Below, in pieces: positions 40,921 to 50,176 of a DNA stretch of 64,000 nucleotides. Within the stretch, counting starts at the first letter, position 1, and the number at the start of each line of letters is the position of its first letter. The translations under genes and the position numbers were made by a program. The notes under the pieces are model-generated. The model saw only the letters and a list, made by a program, of their open reading frames with translations. It did no database searches and was not told where the DNA came from. Source of the DNA: an uncultured Christensenella sp. GTDB lineage: Bacteria; Bacillota; Clostridia; Christensenellales; Borkfalkiaceae. Location of the stretch: the NCBI GenBank assembly GCA_910577375.1, contig CAJTLT010000001.1, forward strand, positions 485,678-549,677, read 5' to 3'.

Positions 40921-41937
40921 TCAGTTGCTTTCGTCTATAAAAGTCCAGCCTTTAGGAACGAAGATTTTATTGAAGATATAAACGGCATATCTGTCGGTCA
41001 TTGACGAAAGATAATCGCTTACAACCTGCTTTTTGCCGTATTTTTCTACTAATTTAACATACGTATCGGGCAAAGAACTGCAGTTATCTATAAAATATTC
41101 GTATAGCGCCGTTAACATTCTTTCCGCCCTTTGTTCTTCGCCTTGGGCTGATTCGGTAAAATAAACCCTTTCAAACATAAAAGAGCGTAAAGCCTCGCTG
41201 GATTGCTCCACGGTTTTATCCATTTCAACGTAATTTTTGCCGTATGAAGTGCGGTAAATCGAGGATATTGCGGTATTAATTCTTTCACGCGAGCTTTTAC
41301 CGAGCACATTTGTGATACTGCAAGGAACATCTTTTACCGTTAGTATACCCGCGCGGATAGCATCGTCCAAATCGTGATTGATATATGCTATGCGGTCGGC
41401 AAGCGAAACACATCTGCCCTCCAAAGTTGCGGGCGTTCCGCTTTTCGGGTGATTGAGAATACCGTCGCGCACTTCTTTTGTTAAATTAAGCCCCGCGCCG
41501 TCTTTTTCAAGAACTTCAACAACCCTTACGGACTGTACGTTGTGTTTGAAACCGCCCGTGAGTTTATTTAAAATTCTTTCCCCGCTGTGCCCGAAAGGAG
41601 TGTGCCCCAAATCGTGGCCAAGCGCTATTGCCTCGGTTAAATCTTCGTTTAATGCAAGAGCGCGAGCAATACTCCTTGCAATTTGCGAAACGTCCAAAGT
41701 ATGCGTCAGGCGTGTTATGTAGTGGTCGCCTTCCGGTGAAAAAAATACCTGCGTTTTATTTTTTAACCGACGGAAAGCTTTGCAATATATTATTCTGTCG
41801 CGGTTGCGCTGAAATTCCGTGCGCATATCGCACGGCGGTTCTTCCCTTTCCCGACCGATTGTATTTTGCGATTTACAAGCGTAAGACGAAAGAAAATTAT
41901 CCTCAATTTCATACGTTCTCTGCTTTAACGTTTTCAT
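40921..41937 (-). CDS. HD-domain dNTP triphosphohydrolase (dGTPase-like)
   Basis: A metal-dependent HD phosphohydrolase. EYGR-like ERE...RTEFQRDRDRIIYCKAFRRLKNKTQVF leads the catalytic domain, then H(71-80 region) in RLTHTLDVSQIARSIARAL, the HD pair in LGHDLGHTPFGHSGE, and LADRIAYINHDLDDAI with the last Asp. This is the type 2 dGTPase-like family, which removes triphosphate from dNTPs; nucleotide preference is not predictable. First gene of the dnaG-rpoD operon. Confidence 0.9.
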   Translation of the reverse strand: MKTLKQRTYEIEDNFLSSYACKSQNTIGREREEPPCDMRTEFQRNRDRIIYCKAFRRLKNKTQVFFSPEGDHYITRLTHTLDVSQIARSIARALALNEDLTEAIALGHDLGHTPFGHSGERILNKLTGGFKHNVQSVRVVEVLEKDGAGLNLTKEVRDGILNHPKSGTPATLEGRCVSLADRIAYINHDLDDAIRAGILTVKDVPCSITNVLGKSSRERINTAISSIYRTSYGKNYVEMDKTVEQSSEALRSFMFERVYFTESAQGEEQRAERMLTALYEYFIDNCSSLPDTYVKLVEKYGKKQVVSDYLSSMTDRYAVYIFNKIFVPKGWTFIDESN

Positions 41938-41999
41938 CTTATACAGTTAAATAATACGAAAAAATTTTATAATTTACTTTTTTTTGCAAAAAAATTATT

Positions 42000-42725
42000 T
42001 TATTTCGCAAATCCGCCGCCTACCGACAGCACTTCTCCCGTTATATAAGCGCTTTCGGCAAGATACGCGCAGGCTTCCCCGACGTCTGAAGGCAAGCCTA
42101 TTCTGCCTAACGGTACTGAAGATATCAGCTCTTCCATTTCCTCACCGGAAAGATGGGAATTCATTTGCGTATCTATTACCCCGGGAGAAACGCAGTTGAC
42201 CCGCACATTCGAAGGAGCAAGCTCTTTTGCAAGAGCTTTTGTGAACGCAATCACAGCGCCTTTTGACGCGGAATAAGCTACTTCGCAGCTTGCGCCGACT
42301 TCTCCCCATATCGAAGAGATATTTATTATAGAGCCGCCGCCGGCATAAATCATATTGTTTGCTACTTCCCTGCTGCAAAGGAATGTGCCTTTAACGTTTA
42401 CGTCGAAAATTTTGTTCCAGTCGGAAAGCGTTGTTTTTTGAATTACTTTTACTTTTGAAACACCGGCATTGTTCACGAGAACGTCAAGTTTACCGTATAC
42501 GGAAAAAAATTCATTGAACATATTTTTTACCTGCAATTCGTCTGAAACGTCCGCACGGAGAAGTATCGGGCAATAGCCGAGCATATTCATTTCTTCCTGA
42601 GCGGCGATAGCGGCTTGCTGGTCGTGGCAGTAATTTAAAACAACTTCGTAACCGCGCTGTAAAAAGGCAAGCGCTATTGCCTTGCCTATCCCTTTTGTTC
42701 CGCCTGTGACGAGCGCAGTTTTCAT
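42000..42725 (-). CDS. Short-chain dehydrogenase/reductase, FabG-like
   Basis: Rossmann-fold NAD(P)H oxidoreductase. Cofactor loop TGGTKGIGKA, NNAG, catalytic Ser in INISSIWGEVG, and YSASKGAV with catalytic Tyr and Lys; PGVIDTQMN follows. The sequence is close to 3-oxoacyl-ACP reductases (FabG). Its position at the end of the aro run, overlapping aroK as ATGA (42722-42725), rather than in a fatty acid operon, leaves the substrate open. Confidence 0.87.
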   Translation of the reverse strand: MKTALVTGGTKGIGKAIALAFLQRGYEVVLNYCHDQQAAIAAQEEMNMLGYCPILLRADVSDELQVKNMFNEFFSVYGKLDVLVNNAGVSKVKVIQKTTLSDWNKIFDVNVKGTFLCSREVANNMIYAGGGSIINISSIWGEVGASCEVAYSASKGAVIAFTKALAKELAPSNVRVNCVSPGVIDTQMNSHLSGEEMEELISSVPLGRIGLPSDVGEACAYLAESAYITGEVLSVGGGFAK

Positions 42726-43225
42726 ATATTTTCCTCTGAAAATTCTTTTATTTTTACGGCTATTTGCAACGGAGTTAAATTATCGGTTTCCACCGTGAAA
42801 TCCGCTGCGGCTTCATATATTTTTTGCCTTGCCTCCAAAAGTTTTTTAAGGTTTGCCTCGGCGCCGCCTTTTAGAAGCGGACGCGTTGTATCGCCTTGCA
42901 CTCTGTCAACAAGAGTTTTAAGCGTTGCTTTAAGATAAATTATTTTTCCGTTGCTTTTAAGAGATTCCGTGTTTTCTTGCCTTAAAAGACAACCGCCGCC
43001 TACAGAGATAACCGCATTGTTTAATATGCTTACCTCTTTTACAATCTCCGTTTCTTTATCCCGAAAATATTGCTCCCCGAACTTTTCGAAAATTTTGTTG
43101 ATTTCTCCGTGTTTTTCGACAATCAACGCGTCGGTGTCTATTACTTTACGATTTAAAATTTTACCAAGCTCTTTCGATACGGTTGTTTTGCCGCTTGCCG
43201 GCATACCCGCAAGAATTATATTCAT
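42722..43225 (-). CDS. aroK: Shikimate kinase
   Basis: It phosphorylates shikimate at O3. Walker A GMPASGKTTVS, the shikimate-binding DTD region (VIDTDALIVEKHG), the FRDKE motif (usual FRxxE), VSVGGGC-like VISVGGGCLL, and the lid arginine region TTRPLLKG are visible. Length 167 is typical. It overlaps aroQ by four bases (43222-43225). Confidence 0.95.
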   Translation of the reverse strand: MNIILAGMPASGKTTVSKELGKILNRKVIDTDALIVEKHGEINKIFEKFGEQYFRDKETEIVKEVSILNNAVISVGGGCLLRQENTESLKSNGKIIYLKATLKTLVDRVQGDTTRPLLKGGAEANLKKLLEARQKIYEAAADFTVETDNLTPLQIAVKIKEFSEENI

Positions 43226-43632
43226 AATTTAAAGCTCTCGCCTGCCAAAATATAACTGTTTTTGCCGAAGCCGAGTACTACGCCTTTACAAACTGCGGAA
43301 AGAACGGAAACATGCCTGAAATCTTCCCTTGCGTGCACGTTTGACATATGCACTTCAACCACTGGAATTTTGACGGAAGATATGGCGTCTCTTATAGCTA
43401 TGCTGTAATGCGTATACGCGCCGGCATTGAGTATTATTCCGTCGCATTGAGCCGACTGTATTTTTGCACAGATTTCGCCTTCGATATTGCTTTGAAAGAA
43501 CTCGCATTCGTCATTTTTGAAATGTCCGGCAATTTCTTTATTTATCTGCTCCAAGCTCTGAGAACCGTAAACTCCCTTTTCCCTTGTTCCCGTCATATTA
43601 AGGTTGACGCCGTTTATAAACAGAAGTTTCAT
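43222..43632 (-). CDS. aroQ: Type II 3-dehydroquinate dehydratase
   Basis: It converts 3-dehydroquinate to 3-dehydroshikimate. Signature GVNLNMTGTREKGVYG at the N-terminus (catalytic Tyr and Arg), NAGAYTHYSIAIRDAI (catalytic His), and EVHMSNVHAREDFRH. 136 residues as expected for the small dodecameric class. Overlaps aroE by four bases. Confidence 0.96.
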   Translation of the reverse strand: MKLLFINGVNLNMTGTREKGVYGSQSLEQINKEIAGHFKNDECEFFQSNIEGEICAKIQSAQCDGIILNAGAYTHYSIAIRDAISSVKIPVVEVHMSNVHAREDFRHVSVLSAVCKGVVLGFGKNSYILAGESFKL

Positions 43633-44426
43633 AACTGCTCCTTTGTAAATTCACAAAAAAATTCTTTTGCCTGTTCTTCTTCGGGTTTTATGCCGAACCA
43701 GATACATTGCGCGTAATATGCCTGATAAAAAAGCATTCCCAAACCGTTCACGGTTTTCTTGCCAAGCGACTTTGCTATTTTAAGAAATTCACTCTGTGTG
43801 GGAGCATAAATCAAATCAATCGCAACTTCGCAGTTTTTGAGAAGCTCCTCCCCGACAGGCGATATACCCTCGGTTTTATGCATACCTACGCCGCTTGCAT
43901 TAATTACGGCATAGTAAGGGGGCAACTGCAAATTTTCAAGCGCTTTTACCGATTTGAATTCCGCTTCAACCGTTTTTGAATTTTTATAATTTTTGTCGTA
44001 AATATAAACTTCCGCGCCGCCGTCTGAAAGTTTTTTTGCAATGCTTCGCCCCGCTCCGCCCGCTCCGATTATAAGGAATTTTTTGCCGTTTATCTCAACG
44101 CCGTTATTTGCGAGCATAAGCATAAACCCCAAACCGTCTGTATTATCGCCCGAAAAATCTGCGCACTTTACAGTATTAACTGCTCCGAATACCGCCGCGT
44201 CGCCTATGATATTTTTCAAGTGCGGCATAACGGAAAGTTTATAAGGTATGGTAATGTTAAGTCCGTCGTACGACTTAATTAAACCGTCTATTTTTGTTTC
44301 AAATTCATTTTCCGGAACAGATATTTTATCGTATTCAACCGATTTGTTCAGCTTTCCGGCAATAAACAAGTGAATTTGAGGACTTGCAGATTTCGAAACG
44401 TCTTTTCCGACAACCGCAAACTTCAT
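43629..44426 (-). CDS. aroE: Shikimate dehydrogenase
   Basis: NADPH reduction of 3-dehydroshikimate. I start at ATG 44426: GGGGG lies five bases upstream and the ATG overlaps the aroB stop as ATGA (44423-44426), so the 20 extra upstream codons are rejected. The shikimate site GKDVSKSASPQIH, the catalytic Lys in NITIPYK, NTDGLGF, the NADP loop IGAGGAGRSIA and the C-terminal LGMLFYQA are visible. The usual NHS pair is altered (KSAS). Confidence 0.94.
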   Translation of the reverse strand: MKFAVVGKDVSKSASPQIHLFIAGKLNKSVEYDKISVPENEFETKIDGLIKSYDGLNITIPYKLSVMPHLKNIIGDAAVFGAVNTVKCADFSGDNTDGLGFMLMLANNGVEINGKKFLIIGAGGAGRSIAKKLSDGGAEVYIYDKNYKNSKTVEAEFKSVKALENLQLPPYYAVINASGVGMHKTEGISPVGEELLKNCEVAIDLIYAPTQSEFLKIAKSLGKKTVNGLGMLFYQAYYAQCIWFGIKPEEEQAKEFFCEFTKEQL

Positions 44427-45481
44427 TTTTGCCCCCTTAAATTTTCGGAACAGGATAACAGATATTTTGTATATTCCGAAAGACAAATTTTTATTTCAAT
44501 ACATTTCCCCTCTGCTTTCGGCACTATAAGCGAAATTTTTTCGTCGTCGTTCTTTTTATCGTGCAGAGCATATTCCGCCGCCTTGCTTATATTTTCAAAA
44601 GAAGGTATTTCCGGTATCACTCCTGAAATAAGCTTTTTCAGCTTTTCCGCATATTCAGAATCGCATAAACCGAGAGTTTGCGCGATATAAAGCTCATAAA
44701 ACATACCTATAAGCACAAACTCGCCGTGCGACTTCAAGCCGTAATACAGCTCGAGAGCGTGCCCCGTTGTATGCCCGAGATTGAGAGTTTTTCTTAATCC
44801 GTTCAAATCGTGTTCGTCTTTCTTTACGACTTCGGCTTTATGCGCTATACAGTCGTAAGTTATATCTTCAAGAAAATTAAAAGAAAACAAATTTTCCGTA
44901 TTTAAAAGTTTATCGAGAATATCTTTATTCAGCGCCGCGTATTTGACTATTTCCCCTAATCCGCAACGTAATTCTCTATCCGGCAAGGTTTTGAGAAACA
45001 ACGGGTCAACTATTACCTCTTCCGGTTGATAAAATGCTCCTATTACGTTTTTTACTCCGTTCATATCAACTGCGGTTTTACCGCCGACGGAGCTGTCTAC
45101 CTGAGCCAGAAGAGTCGTAGGTATTTGCACGAGATTCGTGCCGCGCATATACAGAGAAGCGGCAAGCCCGGCAATATCGCCGACAACCCCGCCGCCCAAA
45201 GCGATTACGTAACAATTTCTTCTCATGCCGCTTTCAAGCATTGCTTTGAGAATTTTTAAAAGATTTTCCGGATTTTTGCTTTCTTCTCCCGCAGGAATGA
45301 CATAGCCTTTATAATTACCGAATGTATTTATCAGCAAACTATTATAAATAGCATAAACGTTGCTGTCTGTAACCACAAAAATCTGCTTATCCGCGAATTT
45401 TTGCGCAAACTTTTCAAATGTTCCGACGCCGCAATGAATTATACTTTCCGCCAGAGCGGTTTTAAGCAAAATATCTTTCAA
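44423..45481 (-). CDS. aroB: 3-Dehydroquinate synthase
   Basis: An NAD+- and metal-dependent enzyme converting DAHP to dehydroquinate. GGGVVGDIAGLAASLYMRG and TTLLAQVDSSVGGKTAVD are the hallmark loops. The metal ligands lie in E-I-V-K-Y (GEIVKYAA), LNLGHTTGHALE and KSHGEFVLIG. 352 residues. It is four bases downstream of aroC and overlaps aroE. Confidence 0.95.
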   Translation of the reverse strand: MKDILLKTALAESIIHCGVGTFEKFAQKFADKQIFVVTDSNVYAIYNSLLINTFGNYKGYVIPAGEESKNPENLLKILKAMLESGMRRNCYVIALGGGVVGDIAGLAASLYMRGTNLVQIPTTLLAQVDSSVGGKTAVDMNGVKNVIGAFYQPEEVIVDPLFLKTLPDRELRCGLGEIVKYAALNKDILDKLLNTENLFSFNFLEDITYDCIAHKAEVVKKDEHDLNGLRKTLNLGHTTGHALELYYGLKSHGEFVLIGMFYELYIAQTLGLCDSEYAEKLKKLISGVIPEIPSFENISKAAEYALHDKKNDDEKISLIVPKAEGKCIEIKICLSEYTKYLLSCSENLRGQK

Positions 45482-45485
45482 ACTG

Positions 45486-46610
45486 TTACCTCAACGCACG
45501 GTAACGTTCTGTTACCTCTTCCATATTATCTCCGCCGAGCCTTTGTGATACAACGTCCGCAAGAGCCGTTGCAACCACGCTTTCAAGAATAATTTCCGCG
45601 GCGCAAACAGCGGCGATATCGCTTCTTTCCCCCGCGGCTTTTGCGGGTTGACCGTTGGCGATATCTATTGTATTTAATCCTTTCATTAGCGTCGGTATGG
45701 GTTTCATTGCCGCTCGGAGAATAATTTCTTCGCCGTTCGACATACCTCCCTCTATACCTCCCGCACGGTTGGTTTTGCGGTGATAATTGCCGTTATAATA
45801 AATTTCGTCGTGAACCTCACTGCCGGCAAGGCAAGCCGCCCCGAAACCTATTCCGACTTCCACGCCCTTTATTGCCTGTACGCTCATAACTGCGCCGCAT
45901 AAAACAGCGTCAAGCTTGGTTGAATATTGCATACAGCTCCCGAAACCGCTCTTTAATCCTTTAACGCGGATTTCGATTATTCCGCCCGCGGTATCGCCTT
46001 CCGATTTAAGTTTATCCAAAAGAGCCATAGCTTCTTTTTCTTTTTTACCGTTAAGCATAAAAAGCGGATTGTTTTTTGCCGCGGGAAGCTGTTCAAACGC
46101 ATATATGTCGGGGTCAATTATATTGCACACGCTTTTTACATACCCGCAAATTTCCACGCCGAGCGCGGAAAGATATTGCCTTGCAATAGTTCCCGCCGCA
46201 ACGCGCACCGCAGTTTCTCTTGCGCTTGCACGCTCTAAAATATTGCGTGCGTCAGCTTGTCCATACTTTAAAACGCCCGTTAAATCGGCATGCCCTGGGC
46301 GAACCGCAGTAAGAGTTTTTTTACTTGTATCGCAACCCTCGGGCGCCATATATGCGCTCCAATTAGCGTAATCTTTGTTTATAATACAAAAAGCGAGCGG
46401 GCTGCCCAAAGTAAGTTTGTTTCTTACCCCGCTCAGAATTTCGATTTTGTCGCTTTCTATTTTTTGCCTTGCGCCTCTGCCGTAGCCGCTTTGACGCAAA
46501 GAAAGATAACGATTTATTAAATCTATATCTATTTCAAGATTAGACGGCAATCCTTCTATTATTCCGACAAGAGCTTTGCCGTGCGATTCACCGGCAGTGG
46601 TTAATTTCAT
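45486..46610 (-). CDS. aroC: Chorismate synthase
   Basis: The FMNH2-dependent last step of the shikimate pathway. TTAGESHGKALVGIIEG at the N-terminus, RQSGYGRG, the signature RASARETAVRVAAG with the catalytic residues, and RAGGIEGGMSNGE are present. 374 residues. The start overlaps the metallo-beta-lactamase-fold gene as ATGA (46607-46610). No aroA (EPSP synthase) or DAHP synthase is in the window. Confidence 0.96.
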   Translation of the reverse strand: MKLTTAGESHGKALVGIIEGLPSNLEIDIDLINRYLSLRQSGYGRGARQKIESDKIEILSGVRNKLTLGSPLAFCIINKDYANWSAYMAPEGCDTSKKTLTAVRPGHADLTGVLKYGQADARNILERASARETAVRVAAGTIARQYLSALGVEICGYVKSVCNIIDPDIYAFEQLPAAKNNPLFMLNGKKEKEAMALLDKLKSEGDTAGGIIEIRVKGLKSGFGSCMQYSTKLDAVLCGAVMSVQAIKGVEVGIGFGAACLAGSEVHDEIYYNGNYHRKTNRAGGIEGGMSNGEEIILRAAMKPIPTLMKGLNTIDIANGQPAKAAGERSDIAAVCAAEIILESVVATALADVVSQRLGGDNMEEVTERYRALR

Positions 46611-47620
46611 TTTTTCTCCTTTTCTATTTTAAAGTCCCCTGAACTGACGGTAAAAGTAACCGTTCCATCTTCATCCGTGCGGTAAAGATTTCCGCCGGAC
46701 GCCTGATATGCTCCTGAAAGAGCTTGTACGCTCGGACTTTTATACCCGTTTTCTCCGACTGAAATTATTGCCGCTTTGGGTTTGAAAAAATCATATAATT
46801 CGCCGTAAGAGGCGGCAGCCGAGCCGTGGTCTGGAACTTTTAATACAGAACAACCCGCAATATTGAGCGTTCTTCCGTTTATCTCAAAACCGACTTTTGC
46901 GGAATTTATTATTTTGCGCTGAACTTTTTCTCCGCCGTTACCCATAAGCAAAAAACCTATGCCGCCGTATTCAAGCCATGTTACGGCGGAAGCGTTATCC
47001 GCATTTTCCTTGGTGTGGTTTTTATTGAACACACTGCCCTCGCCGGAATCTATCATATGATTTGACGGAGATAAAAAACAAAAATTATAGCCGTATTCGT
47101 CGTTGAAGATACCGTTGCCGTATTCACAGAACTCAGGTTCGATATTATTATCATAGAGAAATCTTCTGAACGAATAATATTCCGTATTATAGTAGCGTAT
47201 CGGAAAATATGGAGTAAAAATCACGGAAACGCTTTTTAATTTTACTATCTCCGCAAGACCTCCGCACTTTTCGGGACAAGCGGAAGTGCATACAAGATAA
47301 TCGATATTGTTTATGCCCCGTTCATTCAAAGCCCTCAAAACTTTAAGATTATTGGGATAAGTTCCGTCGCCCCCGTCAATCAGCGCGGTTTTACCGTCGG
47401 GAAATTCAATTATTGTGCAATCGCCATATCCGACATCAACAAAGCTTACGCGCATTTGCCCTGCGCAATTCTTATCCGAAGCGACTATATAAGCCGAAAG
47501 GTATTTGAGCGGAATATAAATATTCAGAATAATAAGAAAAATTGCCGAAAGGCATATAAACACACCGCCGACTATTGCGATTATTTTACCTTTCCCGAAT
47601 TTTTTCTTTTGTTTTGCCAT
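46607..47620 (-). CDS. Membrane-anchored metallo-beta-lactamase-fold protein with lost metal ligands
   Basis: One N-terminal helix (about 13-36) anchors a ComEC/Rec2-type MBL domain: VSFVDVGYGDCTIIEFPDGKTALIDGG matches the start of the family. At the metal motif (usual THPHADHIGGL) the sequence reads TSACPEKCGGL (residues 112-122), replacing both His, the Asp and the third His by Ser113, Cys115, Glu117 and Lys118. LLMGNGGE lacks the later Asp, and VPDHGSAAA keeps only one His of the HHGS motif. The protein is thus unlikely to be a zinc hydrolase. It lies between aspartokinase and aroC, coupled to aroC; its function is unknown. Confidence 0.82.
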   Translation of the reverse strand: MAKQKKKFGKGKIIAIVGGVFICLSAIFLIILNIYIPLKYLSAYIVASDKNCAGQMRVSFVDVGYGDCTIIEFPDGKTALIDGGDGTYPNNLKVLRALNERGINNIDYLVCTSACPEKCGGLAEIVKLKSVSVIFTPYFPIRYYNTEYYSFRRFLYDNNIEPEFCEYGNGIFNDEYGYNFCFLSPSNHMIDSGEGSVFNKNHTKENADNASAVTWLEYGGIGFLLMGNGGEKVQRKIINSAKVGFEINGRTLNIAGCSVLKVPDHGSAAASYGELYDFFKPKAAIISVGENGYKSPSVQALSGAYQASGGNLYRTDEDGTVTFTVSSGDFKIEKEKK

Positions 47621-47638
47621 TTGTGCACCGTATATAAA

Positions 47639-48958
47639 TTATCTGAAAAACTCGCCGTAAATTGCGCGTATGCACTTTTCGTAATCGTCGTTTTTCACGC
47701 CGACTATAATATTAAGTTCGCTCGAACCCTGGTCAATCATTTTGATATTTATATTAGCCGCGGCTATTGCGTTAAAAAGCCGCGCGGAAGTACCGACCGA
47801 CGACGACATTCCATGACCGACCGTAGCTATAAGCGCGATATTTTCAATTACACGGATTATATCGGGCTGAACTGAGGTGTTTATTTCTTCAAGCACTCGT
47901 GAAAGCGTGGTTTCAGGAAGCTGACAGCTTTCTATTACGAGCGACATAGTATCTATGCCCGACGGAATATGTTCAACAGAAATTCCCTCTTCGGCAAGCA
48001 CCGCCAGAACTTTGCTTATAAATCCTACTTCCGAATTCATATGCGACTTTTCGATAAAGATTACCGTAAAGTTTTTTTTGCCGGAAACGCCTGTTACCAC
48101 ATTGCCGCCGTGAACATACCGCGAACTGGGCAAAATCAACGTACCCTCGTCTTCAGGAAGAAAAGTATTTTTTATCCTTATGGGAATATTTGCTTTGCGT
48201 ACGGGAAAAATACTGTCGCTGTGCAGCACGTTTGCGCCCATATAGCTTAACTCGCGCAGTTCTTTATACGAAATATTTCTGATAGCCTTAGGGCTATCTA
48301 CAATTCTCGGGTCGCAAGCCAAAAAGCCCGAAACGTCCGTCCAGTTTTCGTAAACGGAAGCGTTAACCGCCCTTGCGACTATAGCGCCTGAAATATCCGA
48401 ACCGCCACGCGAAAAGGTCTTTACTTCGCCGTTAAAACCTTTGCCGTAAAATCCCGGCAAAACCGCCATTTCTTCGCTACCGACGGCAAAAGATATAGCG
48501 CGGTAAGTTTTTTCTCCGTCAAGCGAACCGTTCTCTTTGAAAAACATCACGTCTTTCGCATCGACAAATTTAGCGTTCAGAACTTCCGCAACAATCCTTG
48601 CGCAAAGATATTCCCCGCGCGACGCGGTAAAATCTTCGCTTTTTTTATCGTCTATTTCTTTTTGCGTTTCGTCAAGAATACTGCCGATATCAAAGTTTAT
48701 CACCAGCTCTTTTACTATCGAAACAAAACGCGCGCGTACGGCTGCAAAACTGTTTTTGCAAGTGCCTTCCTTTAATAATTCACTGTGGCAATTATAAAGC
48801 AAATCCGTAACTTTTATATCTCCGGAATATCTTTTGCCGGGGGCGGATACTACTATGTATTTACGTTCTTTATCGCTTTCTATTATCTTCTTTACGCTGT
48901 TTATCACGTTTCCGTCCGCCATGGACGTTCCGCCGAATTTACAAACCTTAACTGACAT
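47639..48958 (-). CDS. lysC: Aspartokinase
   Basis: It phosphorylates aspartate, the entry to lysine, threonine and methionine synthesis. KFGGTSMADGN begins the kinase domain; GREGSDIS-like SRGGSDISGAIVA and the substrate loop TDVSGFLACDPRIV follow. The C-terminal ~150 residues hold two ACT domains (SVEHIPSGIDTMSLVIE; NIKMIDQGSSELNIIVGV), so allosteric control by an end-product amino acid is expected. 439 residues, monofunctional. Three bases after the DUF1015 gene. No T-box or lysine riboswitch is seen upstream. Confidence 0.95.
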   Translation of the reverse strand: MSVKVCKFGGTSMADGNVINSVKKIIESDKERKYIVVSAPGKRYSGDIKVTDLLYNCHSELLKEGTCKNSFAAVRARFVSIVKELVINFDIGSILDETQKEIDDKKSEDFTASRGEYLCARIVAEVLNAKFVDAKDVMFFKENGSLDGEKTYRAISFAVGSEEMAVLPGFYGKGFNGEVKTFSRGGSDISGAIVARAVNASVYENWTDVSGFLACDPRIVDSPKAIRNISYKELRELSYMGANVLHSDSIFPVRKANIPIRIKNTFLPEDEGTLILPSSRYVHGGNVVTGVSGKKNFTVIFIEKSHMNSEVGFISKVLAVLAEEGISVEHIPSGIDTMSLVIESCQLPETTLSRVLEEINTSVQPDIIRVIENIALIATVGHGMSSSVGTSARLFNAIAAANINIKMIDQGSSELNIIVGVKNDDYEKCIRAIYGEFFR

Positions 48959-48961
48959 TGT

Positions 48962-50170
48962 TTAATCCTTTATAATTCTTTTCGCCTCGATATAATACCG
49001 CTTTTCATAACCCTCTCCCATGGAAAAGGTCTTTTTCGGCAGATTTCCGCCGTTTATGATAAGACGGAAAAAGTCGTCTTTTTCGATTGCAGGGAGCATT
49101 ATTCCAACACCGCCGTACTCCGTAAGCCAGACCAAATCATCTTCTCCGTGGATATAATCGACTTCGCCGCCGTATGAGTTGATAAAGCCTGAAATATAAG
49201 CGTCCAGCTCTTTTATGCCGTCGGGAATATTTTTATTGAAACTGATTTTTTGCTTTTGCCCCTTTGTAACAATATACGCTGAATTCGCGCCCGAAGTTTT
49301 CAATCCGTTTATAAACAAAGCGGTTTTGTCGGTTTTAACGTATCTGTGGATAGGTTCGAATTTCAAAGCGCTATCGTAAATATTTACAACTTCAACAAGA
49401 GCAAACCTCGCGGGATGATTTTTCAGTTCTACCTTGCCGAGAGTTTTTTTAAGATTTTCCCAACACGTTTTGGCGGTTGCAAGCGAATGGTTTCCGTCGC
49501 CCGCGGCAAAAAGAAGTTTTTCGTCTTTACCGTATTTTTTTACGGTCCGTTCAGAAGAACACAACGCATAGAGCGCTTTTGTTACTTCTTCTGGATTTTC
49601 AATATATGTTCCCTTAATATGCCCGCCGCCGAGCATCAAATCAAAGTCGTATAAAACTTTTCCGCGTTTGACCGAACTTATTACAGAATTATTTTCGTCG
49701 TCATACAAAAGCATAACGTGCGGAAGTTCCACCAACGCGTTTTTACGGATTTCTACGCGCGGAGGAATACGTTCCGTTATTGTTGCTTCGGTAGAGCGTA
49801 TCAAGGCGCGCTCTTCCGTTTTAAAAGAATAATCCTCCAAATCCACGGCAAGAACTATTCCCGTGCGCGTACCGGAAGGCGTTGTTCTTTCAACAAGAAT
49901 AAAACCGCCCGATACTTTTTTAAAAATTCCGCCCGAAAGGTATCGGCGCATATTTTCGTTAATGCGCGCGATGCGCTCTTCGGGCTTGTCTTTCAAATAT
50001 ATTTCCGGAAATATCAGATTGTAAGCGGAGGGTTTGCCCTCTGTTTTATTTTCTACGCTTTCCCAATACAAATAATCGGACGTATACTGGTCGCATGCGT
50101 TAACCGCCCACGTTTGTATATCGCAGTTATCTGAGGGAAGAAGTATTTCCGGAATTTTTATCGTTTGCAT
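48962..50170 (-). CDS. DUF1015 family protein (SerK-like)
   Basis: The DUF1015 family is widespread in Clostridia. Landmarks: NACDQYTSDYLYW, PSAYNLIFPEIYL, GGGHIKGTYIENPEE and the conserved FAAGDGNHSLATAKTCWE, followed by HPARFALVEVVNIYD. One archaeal relative (SerK) is an ADP-dependent serine kinase feeding cysteine synthesis, and some members are near serA/serC. Here it precedes aspartokinase, so a role in amino-acid metabolism is plausible but unproved. Confidence 0.88.
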   Translation of the reverse strand: MQTIKIPEILLPSDNCDIQTWAVNACDQYTSDYLYWESVENKTEGKPSAYNLIFPEIYLKDKPEERIARINENMRRYLSGGIFKKVSGGFILVERTTPSGTRTGIVLAVDLEDYSFKTEERALIRSTEATITERIPPRVEIRKNALVELPHVMLLYDDENNSVISSVKRGKVLYDFDLMLGGGHIKGTYIENPEEVTKALYALCSSERTVKKYGKDEKLLFAAGDGNHSLATAKTCWENLKKTLGKVELKNHPARFALVEVVNIYDSALKFEPIHRYVKTDKTALFINGLKTSGANSAYIVTKGQKQKISFNKNIPDGIKELDAYISGFINSYGGEVDYIHGEDDLVWLTEYGGVGIMLPAIEKDDFFRLIINGGNLPKKTFSMGEGYEKRYYIEAKRIIKD

Positions 50171-50176
50171 ATAAAC

